Shown: one piece after another, positions 55,220 through 64,000 of the stretch | Position numbering within the stretch: the first letter of the stretch is position 1 | How the letters are laid out: each line of letters opens with the position of its first letter | Assembly (NCBI GenBank): GCA_033961575.1 | Contig: CM066732.1 | Coordinates: 114,392,687 to 114,456,686, forward strand | Source: Aselliscus stoliczkanus | Taxonomy: Eukaryota; Chordata; Mammalia; Chiroptera; Hipposideridae | DNA length: 64,000 nucleotides | Direction of reading: 5' to 3' | Notes under the pieces: model-generated | What the model was told of the DNA's origin: nothing | Database searches by the model: none | The model's input: the letters and a program-made list of their open reading frames with translations, nothing else | Translations under genes and position numbers: made by a program

Positions 55220-55833
55220 TAAGGTATGATCAAAAAGTATGGTGAATGTTTAAATAAAAAAAAGTAAAAGACACACTGCCATTAATCACCCTTCAAAATA
55301 CTCCCCCTCACTTCAAACATACTTATCCCATCATTCTTGCCACTTTCTGAAGCAGTTCTGGAAGTCCTCATTCCTGAGTGTCTTTAGCTGCTCTGGAGTG
55401 GCTGCCTTAATGTCCTGAATCGATTTAAAACATTTACCTTTCATGGTCATTTGGACTTTGGGAAAGAGCCAGAAGTCACACAGTGCCAGATCAGGTGAAT
55501 AAGGTGGGTGAGGACACACCATCATGTTTTTATTTGACAGAAATTGCCATTTACCGGAAGCAATGTGTGACACGGAGAATTATCATGATGAAGGATGAAA
55601 CCGTTTGCCCATTTCATGCTAACGCATTGTTCATGATACATGATTTGAGGCACACTTTAATACAAACCTTCTCTCAGGTGTAGCTCATACCCAACTGACT
55701 GCACTGAACAAGTTGAAGCCTGTCACGCACTGTTACTAAGGTTTGCTGCGCCACTTCCCATATTGAAGATTCCTGCCTTTCTGTTGGATGGCACTCGGCA
55801 GCCACATTCACCGTATTTTTTGATCACACCTTG
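55220..55833 (-). mobile_element. Mariner DNA transposon, internally deleted (614 bp)
   Basis: Terminal inverted repeats of about 30 bp (TAAGGTATGATCAAAAAGTA at the left; the right end reads CAAGGTGTGATCAAAAAATA in reverse) agree at about 26 of 30 positions. TA dinucleotides flank both ends (55218-55219 and 55834-55835). Autonomous mariners are about 1.3 kb, so about half is missing. Confidence 0.9.
55331..55573 (-). pseudogene. Mariner transposase C-terminal relic
   Basis: An 80-codon minus-strand frame has the mariner signature PHPPYSPDLALCDFWLFPK. Residues 25-34 (YSPDLALCDF) include the last aspartate of the D,D34D catalytic triad. The frame ends NEDFQNCFRKWQE, typical of the transposase C-terminus. 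A second catalytic block (HHDNS type) is just upstream but in another frame, so at least one frameshift is present. The N-terminal DNA-binding domain is largely missing. Confidence 0.88.
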
Positions 55834-56534
55834 TACAATCTCAGATAATCCTGAAAAACAAAATTGGAGGGCTCATACTTCATGATTTCAAAATTATCAC
55901 AAAACTACAGTCAGTGGAACAGAACTCAGAGTCCAAAAATAAACCCATACATCTATGACCAACTGATTTTCAACAAGAATGCCAAGATCATTCAGTGAGT
56001 AAAGAACAGTCTCTTCAACAAATGGGAATGAAATAACTGGATACCCACGTGCAAAAGAATGACGTTGGCCCTTAATCTCACACTGTAATAACTCAAAAAG
56101 GATCAAAGATCTGAATTGTACAACAGCTAAAACTGCAAGGCTCTTAGAAGATATACGAATGGCCAATAAACATACAAATAGATTCTCAGCATCACTAGTC
56201 ACTAGGGAAATGCAAATCAAAACCACAAGCTACTACTTCACACCTACTAGCATGGTTATAATCAAAAAATGAAAAGTAAGTATTGGCAAGTTTGTGGAGA
56301 AATCTGGAATCCTTGTGCACTGCTGATGGGCATGTTAAATGATACAGCAGCTGCAGTAAACAGTATGACTGATTCTTCAGAAGAATTAAGCACAGAACTA
56401 CCATATGATCCGGCACTTATACTACTGGATACATGTATACCTAAAATGATTGAAAGCAGGGACCTAAACAGATTTTTGTACACCCATGTTCAACAGCATT
56501 TCAATTGGAGCTGAAGATAAAAAAGTCTGAAGAG

Positions 56535-57049
56535 GGCCAGCAGAGTGGTGTGGTGGTTAAGAGCTGGCTTGGGGGCCGGCCGAGTGGCGTATTGGTTGAG
56601 CGCTGGTTTTGGGATGCCAGTGGCCCCGGTTCGGATCCCACATGAGGGCCAGTGACACTGCTCTCTACAGCTGGCAGCAGCTCCACCTGGAGCTGGGCTG
56701 TGCGAGCCCCGGTGATGGTGTGGGCTGCCATAGGCTACAGTGAGTGGCCCGCAGCCGGCGTGAGTGGCTGGCAGCCAAGAGTGAGCTGCCAATAGCCGCG
56801 GTGAGCGACATTCGGGGGCCGGCGACCGATCTGCCTCATCTGGGAGGAGCGCAATGAAGATACCAACAGTGAAGCAACATCCTCCGCAGCTGAACTGAGG
56901 AGCAAGGGGACAGCAACTTGTCTGTTCCCCTTCCCCGATTTCCCAAAAAAAAAAAAAAAAAAAAAAAAGAGCTGGCTTGGGATGCCAGCGGCCCCGGTTC
57001 GGATCCCACATATGAGGGCCAGTGACACTGCCCTCTTAAAAAAAATAAA
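56535..57049 (+). mobile_element. SINE-B, host of a nested SINE-A
   Basis: Outer TSD AAAAGTCTGAAGAG (56521-56534) and AATAAGTCTGAAGAG (ending about 57062). The head runs to GAGCTGGCTTGGG at 56573, and the rest resumes at 56967. Confidence 0.9.
56574..56966 (+). mobile_element. SINE-A, young subfamily, nested
   Basis: Inserted in the host SINE head with TSD AAGAGCTGGCTTGGG at 56559-56573 and 56967-56981. It has the 7-base deletion, lacks the CTGCTGCAG block, and ends early at CCGATTTCCC plus a pure A run, so the AATAAA signal is absent. Confidence 0.92.
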
Positions 57050-57157
57050 TAAGTCTGAAGAGAGTGGTGATAGTTGCACAAATGTGAATCTACCGAATTA
57101 CAAAGGTACATACACTTAAATTTGTTAAGTGGTAATTTTTAAGTTATATTTTACCAT

Positions 57158-57270
57158 CTTTTTTTTTTTTTTTTTTTGAGGGCAGTGTCACTGGCCCTCA
57201 TATGTGGGACCAATCCAGGGCCGTTGGCTTCCCAAGCCAGCTCTTAACCACCACGCCACTCGGCCGGCCC
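57158..57270 (-). mobile_element. SINE-B, antisense
   Basis: Flanks ACCATCTTTTT and CCCATTTTTTT give a probable TSD at the L1 3' end. Confidence 0.88.
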
Positions 57271-57399
57271 CATTTTTTTTTTTAAAGCAACTATAGCAAG
57301 GGAAGAAACCACTGGATGAATCTGTGCAATAATCATTTAGGAAATACGGCCGCTTAAGATATAGCTACATTTAATAAATATCTACTTAAAATGTGAAAT

Positions 57400-57930
57400 C
57401 AGACCAATTATCAACAAAAACATGAAAATTCTACCAAAAAAAATTGGGAAAGCACTTGAACAGACATTTCACCAAAATATATATATACATACATATATAT
57501 GTATACACATACACAAAAATGGCCAATATGCACAAGAAAAGATGAACAACATTTATTCACTATGGATATGGAAAGCACAATCAGTAGATACCACTTACAC
57601 CCACTAGGATGGCTATAATTTTTTAAAAGGCACAAAATAAATATTGGTGAGGACAAAGAGAAATTAGAAATCTTGAACACTGCTGGTGAAATTATATGAA
57701 ATATCCAGAATAGGTAAATTCATAGAGAAAGAAAAAAGATTAGTGCTTTCCAGGGGCTATGGAGAGGAAGGAAATGGTTAATAAGTTTGGGGTTTTTCCT
57801 TTTGGGATAATGAAAATGTTTTAGAACTAGATAAAGATTATGGTTACATAACATGTGCCAAATACTATCAAATTATACACTTAATTGTTAGTTTTATGAT
57901 GTAAATTTTACCTAATAAAGAGGATGTTAG
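57400..57930 (+). mobile_element. Old L1 3' end
   Basis: GAACAGACATTTCACCAAAA, ACTTACACCCACTAGGATGG, TAAATATTGGTGAGGACAAA, CTTTCCAGGGGCTATGGAGA and ATTATACACTTAATTGTTAG follow L1 ORF2 tail and 3' UTR order. A TA/CA microsatellite lies at 57478-57515. Confidence 0.72.
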
Positions 57931-58172
57931 AACAGGACTCATAACACCTTATGAAAACAATTACCCAGGCGTGTCAAGTTATTTTATTACTTATTGCTTA
58001 CCAACTAAAACAAAATAACAGTGAAATATTTCTTAAGCTGCCTTAACATTAAAATGCTTCTGCCTTTTTTTAAATAACAAATATTTCTCTAGAGAGGGAA
58101 GGGTGGTATTACTGAAATCTTCTCAGGCATAATTTACACATGGACTTATTTACTCTAATAAATCTAAAAGAC
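57931..58172. other. Unannotated stretch
   Basis: No recognised feature. Confidence 0.5.
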
Positions 58173-58282
58173 TTTTTTTTTTTTTTTTTGAGGGCAGTGT
58201 CACTGGCCCTCATATGTGGGACCCGAACCGGGGCCGCTGGCCTCCCAAGCCCGCGCTCAACCACCGCGCCACTCAGCCGGCC
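58173..58282 (-). mobile_element. SINE-B, antisense
   Basis: Flanks CTAAAAGACTTTTTTT (from 58164) and CTAAAAGATATTTTTT (58283-58298). Confidence 0.92.
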
Positions 58283-58299
58283 CTAAAAGATATTTTTTA

Positions 58300-58669
58300 A
58301 AAGCTGGATGAAGTGGTTCTTCTAATTCTGTCACCATGAGCAAAAAGGACAAAACCCAGAAAACAGCTATTACAAGTCACTTCACAGGTATCACAAGAAC
58401 TTTACACCTAAAAAGCACAATACAAAAATTCCCATTGGTTATTTCTCACAGTCACTTTTAGAAGACAGTTTCGATGAGCTAAATGATTTGCCCTGTTACC
58501 CACTGTAAGCACTATTTCCGTTCTAACAAGTGACTTCCCTTTGGTATCTTGTCACCTAGGATTAAAACTTTGCTGAGTTAGTTTTCTCCTTTCTCTCTTG
58601 GGTCTCCAGATATTATTAGCTGTTTCTTCAAAAGAGGCTTTCATGGTAGAGATACTTGACTGACACCCT
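58300..58669. other. Unannotated stretch
   Basis: Nothing recognised. Confidence 0.5.
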
Positions 58670-58865
58670 ACACCACTTATCAGCAGTGTGAAAATTGAAG
58701 GTAACCTTCATTTCTTTGCCTCATTATTTGATCTGTAAAATGGGAATAATGGCCACACCTCAGTGACTTGCTGTGAGAGTGAAATGAGATCATGTATCCA
58801 AAGATTTAGCATACTGCCCATTCCATAAATACTCAATAAATTGCCATCACTATTATTACTGTTGT
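58670..58865 (+). mobile_element. MIR SINE
   Basis: CACTTATCAGCAGTGTGAAA, TGATCTGTAAAATGGGAATA, GTGAGAGTGAAATGAGATCA and AATACTCAATAAATTGCCAT follow MIR from its middle to its end. Confidence 0.75.
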
Positions 58866-59047
58866 GTTTTCATGAATATTTGTAGAACAGGCCCTTGCTG
58901 CTACTAGATTACATCTGTTCCTCCTCACCTGGCTTTCTTCGTGCATATCTTTTAGTAGTCCAAAGGATTCTGCACATCACGATCACAGCTACCTTGCATA
59001 CATACAAATACACCTTGTTACTCCCCAGCTTAAAAAATCATTAATGG

Positions 59048-59516
59048 GGGCCGGCCAAGTGGCTCATTGGTTAAGAGCTGGTTTTGGAATGCCAGCGACC
59101 CCAGTTCGGATCCCACATATGAGGGCCAGTGACACTGCCCTCTACAGCTAACAACAGCTCCACCTGGAGCTGGACTATGCGAGCCCTGGCTACGGTGTAG
59201 GCTGCAGCCCCTGCTGCAGTGGGCTGCCATAGGTTACAGTGAGTGGCCAGCAGCCAGTGTGAGTGGCCGGCAGCCAGAGTGAGTGGCCGGCATCCAGCGT
59301 GAGTGGCTGGCAGCCAGCGTGAGCTGCCAATAGCCGCGGTGAGCGACCATCCAGAGGCTGGCGACTGATCTGCCTCATCCAGGAAGAGCGCAATTACAAT
59401 ACCAACATGGGCCAGTGAAGCAATGTCCTCTACAACTAGACTGAAGAACAAAAAGACAGCAACTTGTCTGTTCCCCTCCCCCAATTCCCCAATACAATCT
59501 TTAAAAAAAATAAAAA
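59048..59516 (+). mobile_element. SINE-A with four internal 20-bp modules
   Basis: TSD AAAAATCATTAATGG and AAAAATCACTAATGG. The module GTGAGTGGCCGGCAGCCAGN occurs about four times between 59238 and 59323, against one or two in most copies. Confidence 0.92.
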
Positions 59517-59646
59517 CAAAAATCACTAATGGATCCTTACTTATCAAATCTAACTTCCTCTACCCAACTTATCAAATTGAATTTATCAATTATGATTTAC
59601 AACATCAAATCTAACTTCCTCTGCTGCCTTAAATTATCCCCTATTA

Positions 59647-59806
59647 ACAGCTATTCTCAAACTTTAGTGTATACCGGAATCATCTGGAGTCCTGTTAAAA
59701 CAGTTTCCAATGGATCAGACAGAGCCTCAAACCATGTATTTGTAATAAATTTCCAGGTGACACTGGAAATTTGGAGGAACCACACTTTGATAAGTACTGC
59801 TCCAAA
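59647..59806. mobile_element. MER5-like element
   Basis: TATTCTCAAACTTTAGTGTA, GGAATCATCTGGAGTCCTGT and AACCACACTTTGATAAGTAC: the MER5 ends and core. Confidence 0.75.
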
Positions 59807-59974
59807 ATGACCCCATTCGGCCTCCTTGAGCTGGCTTACTTCTCCCTACTCCCTAACCAGCACATCCTGCTTTGACTAAATTAGTCTTTTCAAAGGCTGT
59901 GCCCAATTCTCCTTCCCTGCTTAATTTTGCTGCCCCAAAACATTTCCTTGCCTACCGAAATCATACCCATCCCA

Positions 59975-60125
59975 AAGGCTGTGGTTCTCTTAACACTGCC
60001 TGCACATTACAATTACCTGAGAAAGCTTTCAAAAACTATAGATGCTCCACCCCTCAGGTTCTGGTTCAACTGATTCTGGGAAGTTTCCCCAAGGGATTCG
60101 ATGGAGCAACCAGAGCTGCGATCCA
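59975..60125. mobile_element. MER5-like element
   Basis: GCTGTGGTTCTCTTAACACT, TGCACATTACAATTACCTGA and GAAAGCTTTCAAAAACTATA with AGATGCTCCACCCC. The 100-codon plus frame at 59872-60174 lies across this repeat and is not supported. Confidence 0.7.
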
Positions 60126-60449
60126 CCACGTTACCTTCAATCTCCTTCCCATCAAGATTATGAGCACTCACTGAATTTTCTCTCCTCTAATCTCCTATAG
60201 TATTACCAGATTATAGCACCAAATTGGCATTTAGTTACAGACAGATTGTATTACTCTGTACCTTTCATTTTCAGTCTTGTTTCTCCAAGTTGGTCAATGA
60301 TCGGATCTTCAATTTCTACATTCCTATAGCACTAGTATGATGAAGAATACATAGTTCTATGGTTATTTCTTCATTGATTATGGATTCAAAATAGAATTCA
60401 GAGCTTTAAAATATTTCCAATTTATCCAAATCAGGAAACTATACTCCCA

Positions 60450-60590
60450 CTTTATACAGTTCTGCAACAAACTAATATTGTTATGGCAAGTCATTTAACT
60501 CCTTCCTGCCCCAATAAATAAATTGGAAAGCAAAATACTAACGTATCAAAATGCTGTGAAGGATAATAAAATGATTAACAGCATCATAAA
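60450..60590 (+). mobile_element. MIR SINE (tentative)
   Basis: GGCAAGTCATTTAACTCCTT, GCAAAATACTAACGTATCAA and ATGCTGTGAAGGATAATAAA resemble the MIR middle. Confidence 0.45.
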
Positions 60591-61192
60591 TGGTTTCATA
60601 GTTGCTTCCTTAGAGCAAATGGCCTTTTGTAAATCCATTAACACTGTTTCAAAACAGTTACAGAGAATCAAAGCACACATATTTAAAGATGCTGAAGCTC
60701 TGAATAGTTCTATGATTTGTTTTTTCAACAGATGTGCATCCTGCAAGCCCTGAATTCGCCAGATGCATATTAAATTAATCAGTACTTCTAGTTTTTACAT
60801 AACACTTTAGTTTTATAAATACACTGCCACATAAAGCAGAATTCCATTGTTGCTTTATGACATTAAATATTAACACATTATCTCCACTGTGCAAAAGAAA
60901 TATTTTAAGAATCATTTTAATGCAGCCAAATGTGTGCTTGCTAAATATAGAATATAGTATCTTCATTATTTTTGAATTGGCTGATTTCTATCTAGAATGT
61001 GAAAAATAAATTTGCTTTTAACTTACCAAGTGACACAACTTAAAGAAAAACACACTCAATACTTCAGAAATTAACTAGGAAATTAAACCAAATATTTGAA
61101 TTCTAATACTGTAGCTTTTTAATTGTCTAATTTTCTAGAAAATTTACTTCTTATAAAATTATTTCTTCACTAGAACCAATTAGTGTATTATA
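60591..61192. other. Unannotated stretch
   Basis: Overlapping short frames on both strands (60523-60753 + and 60546-60746 -) have no family features. Confidence 0.5.
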
Positions 61193-61271
61193 TTAGGTTG
61201 TCGGAAAAGTCATGACGCCTTTTTGCAACGAAAAACAGCAAAAATACGTCATGACTTTTCCAACAGCCCAA
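61193..61271. mobile_element. Mariner-type palindromic MITE (79 bp)
   Basis: The arms TTAGGTTGTCGGAAAAGTCA and the reverse complement of TGACTTTTCCAACAGCCCAA pair almost fully, between TA dinucleotides. Related to 10573-10657: both hold GTCATGAC near the arm base and GCAACGAAAAACA (or its complement) near the loop. Confidence 0.85.
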
Positions 61272-61282
61272 TATTGTGTCAT

Positions 61283-61445
61283 AAATTGGACTGGATTGGG
61301 AGTCAGGAGACCTGGGTTCCAGTCTGACTCATTAGCTAAACGATCTTGAGCAAGTCATTTAGCACTTAAGTAGTCTTAGCTGTAAAATGAAAGCGTCTAA
61401 CTAGGGCATCTACAAGTTTTCTTTTAGCTTTATGATTCCATAATC
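61283..61445 (+). mobile_element. MIR SINE
   Basis: TTGGGAGTCAGGAGACCTGG, TTGAGCAAGTCATTTAGCAC, CTTAGCTGTAAAATGAAAGC and TTTAGCTTTATGATTCCATA follow MIR order. Confidence 0.75.
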
Positions 61446-62589
61446 TACGAAACTCAAGAAACACAAGCATTAAACCAGATGGATTCCATTAAAGACAAAG
61501 TGAGCTTATGTATTGATTGACTTAAAGAGCATCCATCTCTGGAAAACCTAAGAGCATTCACAAACAGATTGTTCCTGTGCCTGTTGTAATTTAACTAGGT
61601 GAAAAAGCAAACAAAACCCACCAAACACGGAGTTATTAAACCATTTTTACATCGTAGCCTAAATGGCCAGAATATCTGGATGTCACAATACCAATTAAGG
61701 TAAAGATATTCTGGAATACCAAGGGTGTCCTAGAAGTCCAGGATGGGACAGTTATAAAGCCAACTGAAAGAGGACTCATGCTAACAACGACTACTTAGGC
61801 TATGTAAGAAATAGTGTCTTAGGAGAGCATTTTATTAATTTAGAACAGATATTCACACTCTGAGTCAGAATTGGAAATTATCAGGCAACTACAGCAGTAC
61901 CCATGTACTTACTCCTCCTACTCAATCTTTGCCAGCTCAAGATTCTGGGCAATCATCAACAAGTGTAATAAGAAGCAAACACTGGAGGGGGCAGCCAAGA
62001 AATCTGTATAGCTGAAATGCTGCCTGATAATAAAACGCAAGTGGCAAAGGACCTTAAGTCATGGTCCAAAAATTCTGAATTTAGATATCCTTTACCACCT
62101 GCAACTGTTATATATGGCCAGTACCACATTCAGCTCACACTTCTTAATGCCCAATTAGATATCTCAAACAGAGAATCAGGCACCTGTCAATGAACATCTA
62201 ATGACCTAATATCAATTTTTTTCTTAAAGGGAAACTCAAGACTCTGAACATTGCTTCTAATTACATCTAAGAATGCTAAGAAAATGTCTTTTCAGAACTA
62301 CCACCACAGAAGAAGGTCCAAGGTGGTGTCAAGTATGAAAAAAAACAAAAAAACAAAAAAACTACCCCCACAAATTATTTTATTCATTTCAGTTTCTTTA
62401 AAAAAATGCCCAGGGCCTTTTGAGCTTCCTTTACTTGGCCAGCTCCCAACCATTTGGAGTGTACCTTCTTTTCTAATAATGGCCCTTGAGCCATTCTCTA
62501 CTGCTCCGACCGGCTTCTGCTTCTTTGAAATGTATATTTACTTCTAATAATCTATCCTCTGCTATAAACTTAAAAAAAAAAAAAATGCC
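61446..62589. other. Unannotated stretch
   Basis: About 1.1 kb with no recognised repeat. The 98-codon plus frame at 62251-62547 begins in unremarkable sequence and shows no domain. Confidence 0.5.
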
Positions 62590-62912
62590 TGAGTTTGGGG
62601 TGGAATGGATAAATTGGCAGAGCCCAAAGGATTTTTAGGGCAGTGAAAATAATCTGTATAATATTATAATGATGGATAAATGTTATACATTTTTCCAATC
62701 CCACAGAATATACAACACAAAAAATGAACCCTAAGTTAAATTACAAACTTTGGGTGATTATGATGTATCAATGTAGATTCATCAATTATAACAAATGTCC
62801 CACTCTGGTGGGGGAGGCTACACATGTGTGGGGACAGGGGGTATATGGGAAATCTATGTACCTTCCTCTCAATTTTGCTGTGAATACAAAACTGTTCCAA
62901 AAAAACAAAGTA
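62590..62912 (+). mobile_element. L1 3' UTR fragment
   Basis: AAGGATTTTTAGGGCAGTGA, TGGGTGATTATGATGTATCA, CCACTCTGGTGGGGGAGGCT and TCTCAATTTTGCTGTGAATA match the 3' UTR at 20560-20880. Confidence 0.75.
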
Positions 62913-63135
62913 TGTTTTTAAATACCACATTAACATTTTTAGAATAGAAAATATTTTTATAAAACAATGGACATCCGTGTGCAACAACACAAATACAGAC
63001 ACAGTCCTTAAAACTTTCACAAATATTAATTTAAAATGGATGTTAGAACTCAATGTAAAATGCAAAATCATAAAAATTCTCAAAGATAACACAGGAGAAA
63101 ATCCATGTGATCTTGGGTTTCACAATGAGTTTTTA

Positions 63136-63247
63136 TTTTTTATTTTTTTGAGGGCAGTGTCACTGGCCTTCATATGTGGGACCCGAACCAGGGCTGCTAG
63201 CTTCCCAAGCCAGCTCTTAACCACCGCGCCACTCAGCCGGCCCCTGG
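63136..63247 (-). mobile_element. SINE-B in L1
   Basis: TSD CAATGAGTTTTTA at 63123-63135 and 63248-63260, perfect. Confidence 0.93.
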
Positions 63248-63336
63248 CAATGAGTTTTTAGATACCAAAAGTATACTCAGTGAAAGAAAACTTAATAAGC
63301 TGGACTTTAACTAAAATTAAAAACTTTTGTACTATG

Positions 63337-63460
63337 GGGCTGGCCGAGTGGCACGGTGGTTAAGCACTGGCTTGGGAAGTCAGCGGCCCTGGTTCAGGTC
63401 TAACATATGAGGGCCAGTGACACTGCCCTCAAAACAAACAAACAAAAAAAACAAAAACAA
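63337..63460 (+). mobile_element. SINE-B in L1
   Basis: TSD AAACTTTTGTACTATG and AAAAGTTTGTACTATG (63321-63336 and 63461-63476). (CAAA)n tail. Confidence 0.92.
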
Positions 63461-63747
63461 AAAAGTTTGTACTATGAAAGACACTTAAGACAATAAAAAG
63501 CACACGCCACAATTTGCAAGAAAATATTTGCCAAATGTTATTTGTCTGATAAAGGATTTGATTCTGAAATATGCAAAGAACACTTAAAATTCAACAATAA
63601 AGAAAAAAAGAACCCAATTTAATAATGGGCAGAAGTTCTGAATAGACATCTCACCAAAGATACATAGATGGCAAATAAGCATATGAAAAGGTGCTCAATA
63701 CTGTATGGCCGGCCATTAGGGAATTGAAAATTAAAACACCTATTAGA

Positions 63748-64000
63748 GGGTCAGCTGAGCGGCTCATTGGTTAAGAGCAGGCTTGGGAGCGGGACCTCTG
63801 TACAGCAGGGCCGCCGGTTTGGATCCCACATGAGGGCCAGTGATGCTGCACCCTCTACAGCTAAGATCGTGAACAGCAGCTCGACCTGGAGCCGTGCTGC
63901 CTTGAGTTGACAAAACAGCATAGGCTGCAGTGTGCTGCTGTAAGCTACGGTGAGCAGCCGTTCAATGGCTGGTGACCAATCTGCCTCAGCAGGGAAGAGC
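63748..64000 (+). mobile_element. SINE-A, older variant, cut by the window end
   Basis: Extra-arm head (GGGAGCGGGACCTCTGTACAG), then the body through CTGCCTCAGCAGGGAAGAGC. The tail lies beyond the window. Confidence 0.9.

Larger units (their letters stand above)
55862..57160 (+). mobile_element. Old L1 ORF2 C-terminal part and 3' end
   Basis: Landmarks: TGGAGGGCTCATACTTCATG, ACTACAGTCAGTGGAACAGA, CAACTGATTTTCAACAAGAA, ATGCAAATCAAAACCACAAG, CTTGTGCACTGCTGATGGGC, then GTGGTGATAGTTGCACAAAT and AAGTGGTAATTTTTAAGTTA at the 3' end after the SINE. Frames have many stops. Confidence 0.8.
62960..63755 (+). pseudogene. L1 ORF2 C-terminal relic with two SINEs
   Basis: Translates around 62977-63250 to NINLKWMLELNVKCKIIKIL with KDNTGENPCDLGF, similar to the L1 ORF2 C-terminal region. 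After the SINEs it continues with nucleotide landmarks GAAAATATTTGCCAAATGTT, AGAATAGACATCTCACCAAA-type sequence and GCATATGAAAAGGTGCTCAA. Stops and frameshifts throughout. Confidence 0.75.

Noticed and set aside
59872..60174. 100-codon plus frame
   Set aside because: It overlaps a MER5-like transposon and has no family features.
63703..63720. GGCCGGCC without a SINE (TATGGCCGGCCATTAGG)
   Set aside because: It resembles the SINE start, but no A or B box follows. It is probably a chance match or an abortive fragment in L1 sequence.

Overview
The window looks like non-coding mammalian nuclear DNA from a bat. It holds no intact protein gene, no rRNA or tRNA gene, no CRISPR array and no bacterial-type operon. 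It is AT-rich, full of retrotransposons, and carries the ancient repeat layers typical of placental mammals (MIR, L2, MER5, MER2-like, MLT1-like, old L1). The dominant young repeat is a set of tRNA-derived SINEs whose heads begin GGCCGGCCGAGTGGC. From memory of SINE families this points to a rhinolophoid (horseshoe or leaf-nosed type) bat. That assignment is an inference and was not checked against a database.

Three SINE architectures recur, labelled here for convenience. SINE-A is about 410-450 bp: tRNA head, long GC-rich body, and a tail with AATAAA followed by TCTT(T). SINE-B is about 100 bp: the same head, stopping at GTGACACTGCCCTC and running straight into an A tail. SINE-C is about 140 bp: a different head with stem CTCGC/GCGAG, ending GGATGGCTCAGCT plus an A tail. 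More than 50 copies are listed, many with clear target-site duplications (TSDs). A fourth form at 19760-20387 is a 628-bp compound element carrying several tRNA-like modules, inserted as one unit.

Layout. 1-1910 is an L1 with ORF1 but almost no ORF2. 1911-6434 is a 5'-truncated L1 with a ruined ORF2, split by four SINEs. 6435-8530 is SINEs, a pentanucleotide microsatellite and sequence with no recognised feature. 8531-9839 is L1 3' ends. 9840-13383 has SINEs, one mariner MITE, an unusual hairpin cluster and an L2. 13385-16736 is a second ORF1-only (half-L1 type) element starting with a YY1-like site. 17120-20890 is an old L1/HAL1 5' part, a split hAT-like transposon, SINEs and an L1 3' end. 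21-32 kb is mostly unique intronic or intergenic-like sequence with scattered SINEs, MIRs and L2 ends. 32.3-33.8 kb is an antisense L1. 34-39.3 kb holds MER5-like elements, a mariner-type MITE, a SINE cluster and a MER2-like element hit twice. 39.3-52 kb is sparse, with a perfect 145-bp tandem duplication at 43117-43406. 52.9-57.2 kb is one old L1 broken by later SINEs and by a 614-bp mariner. 57.4-64 kb has old L1, MER5 and MIR pieces, a second mariner MITE and an L1 ORF2 fragment running toward the window end.

Nothing here works together as a pathway. The biology is retrotransposon biology: L1-type machinery mobilising SINEs in trans, visible through TSDs, A tails and nested insertions. Long reading frames are either relics of L1 or mariner proteins, or chance frames across SINE-A copies read antisense.
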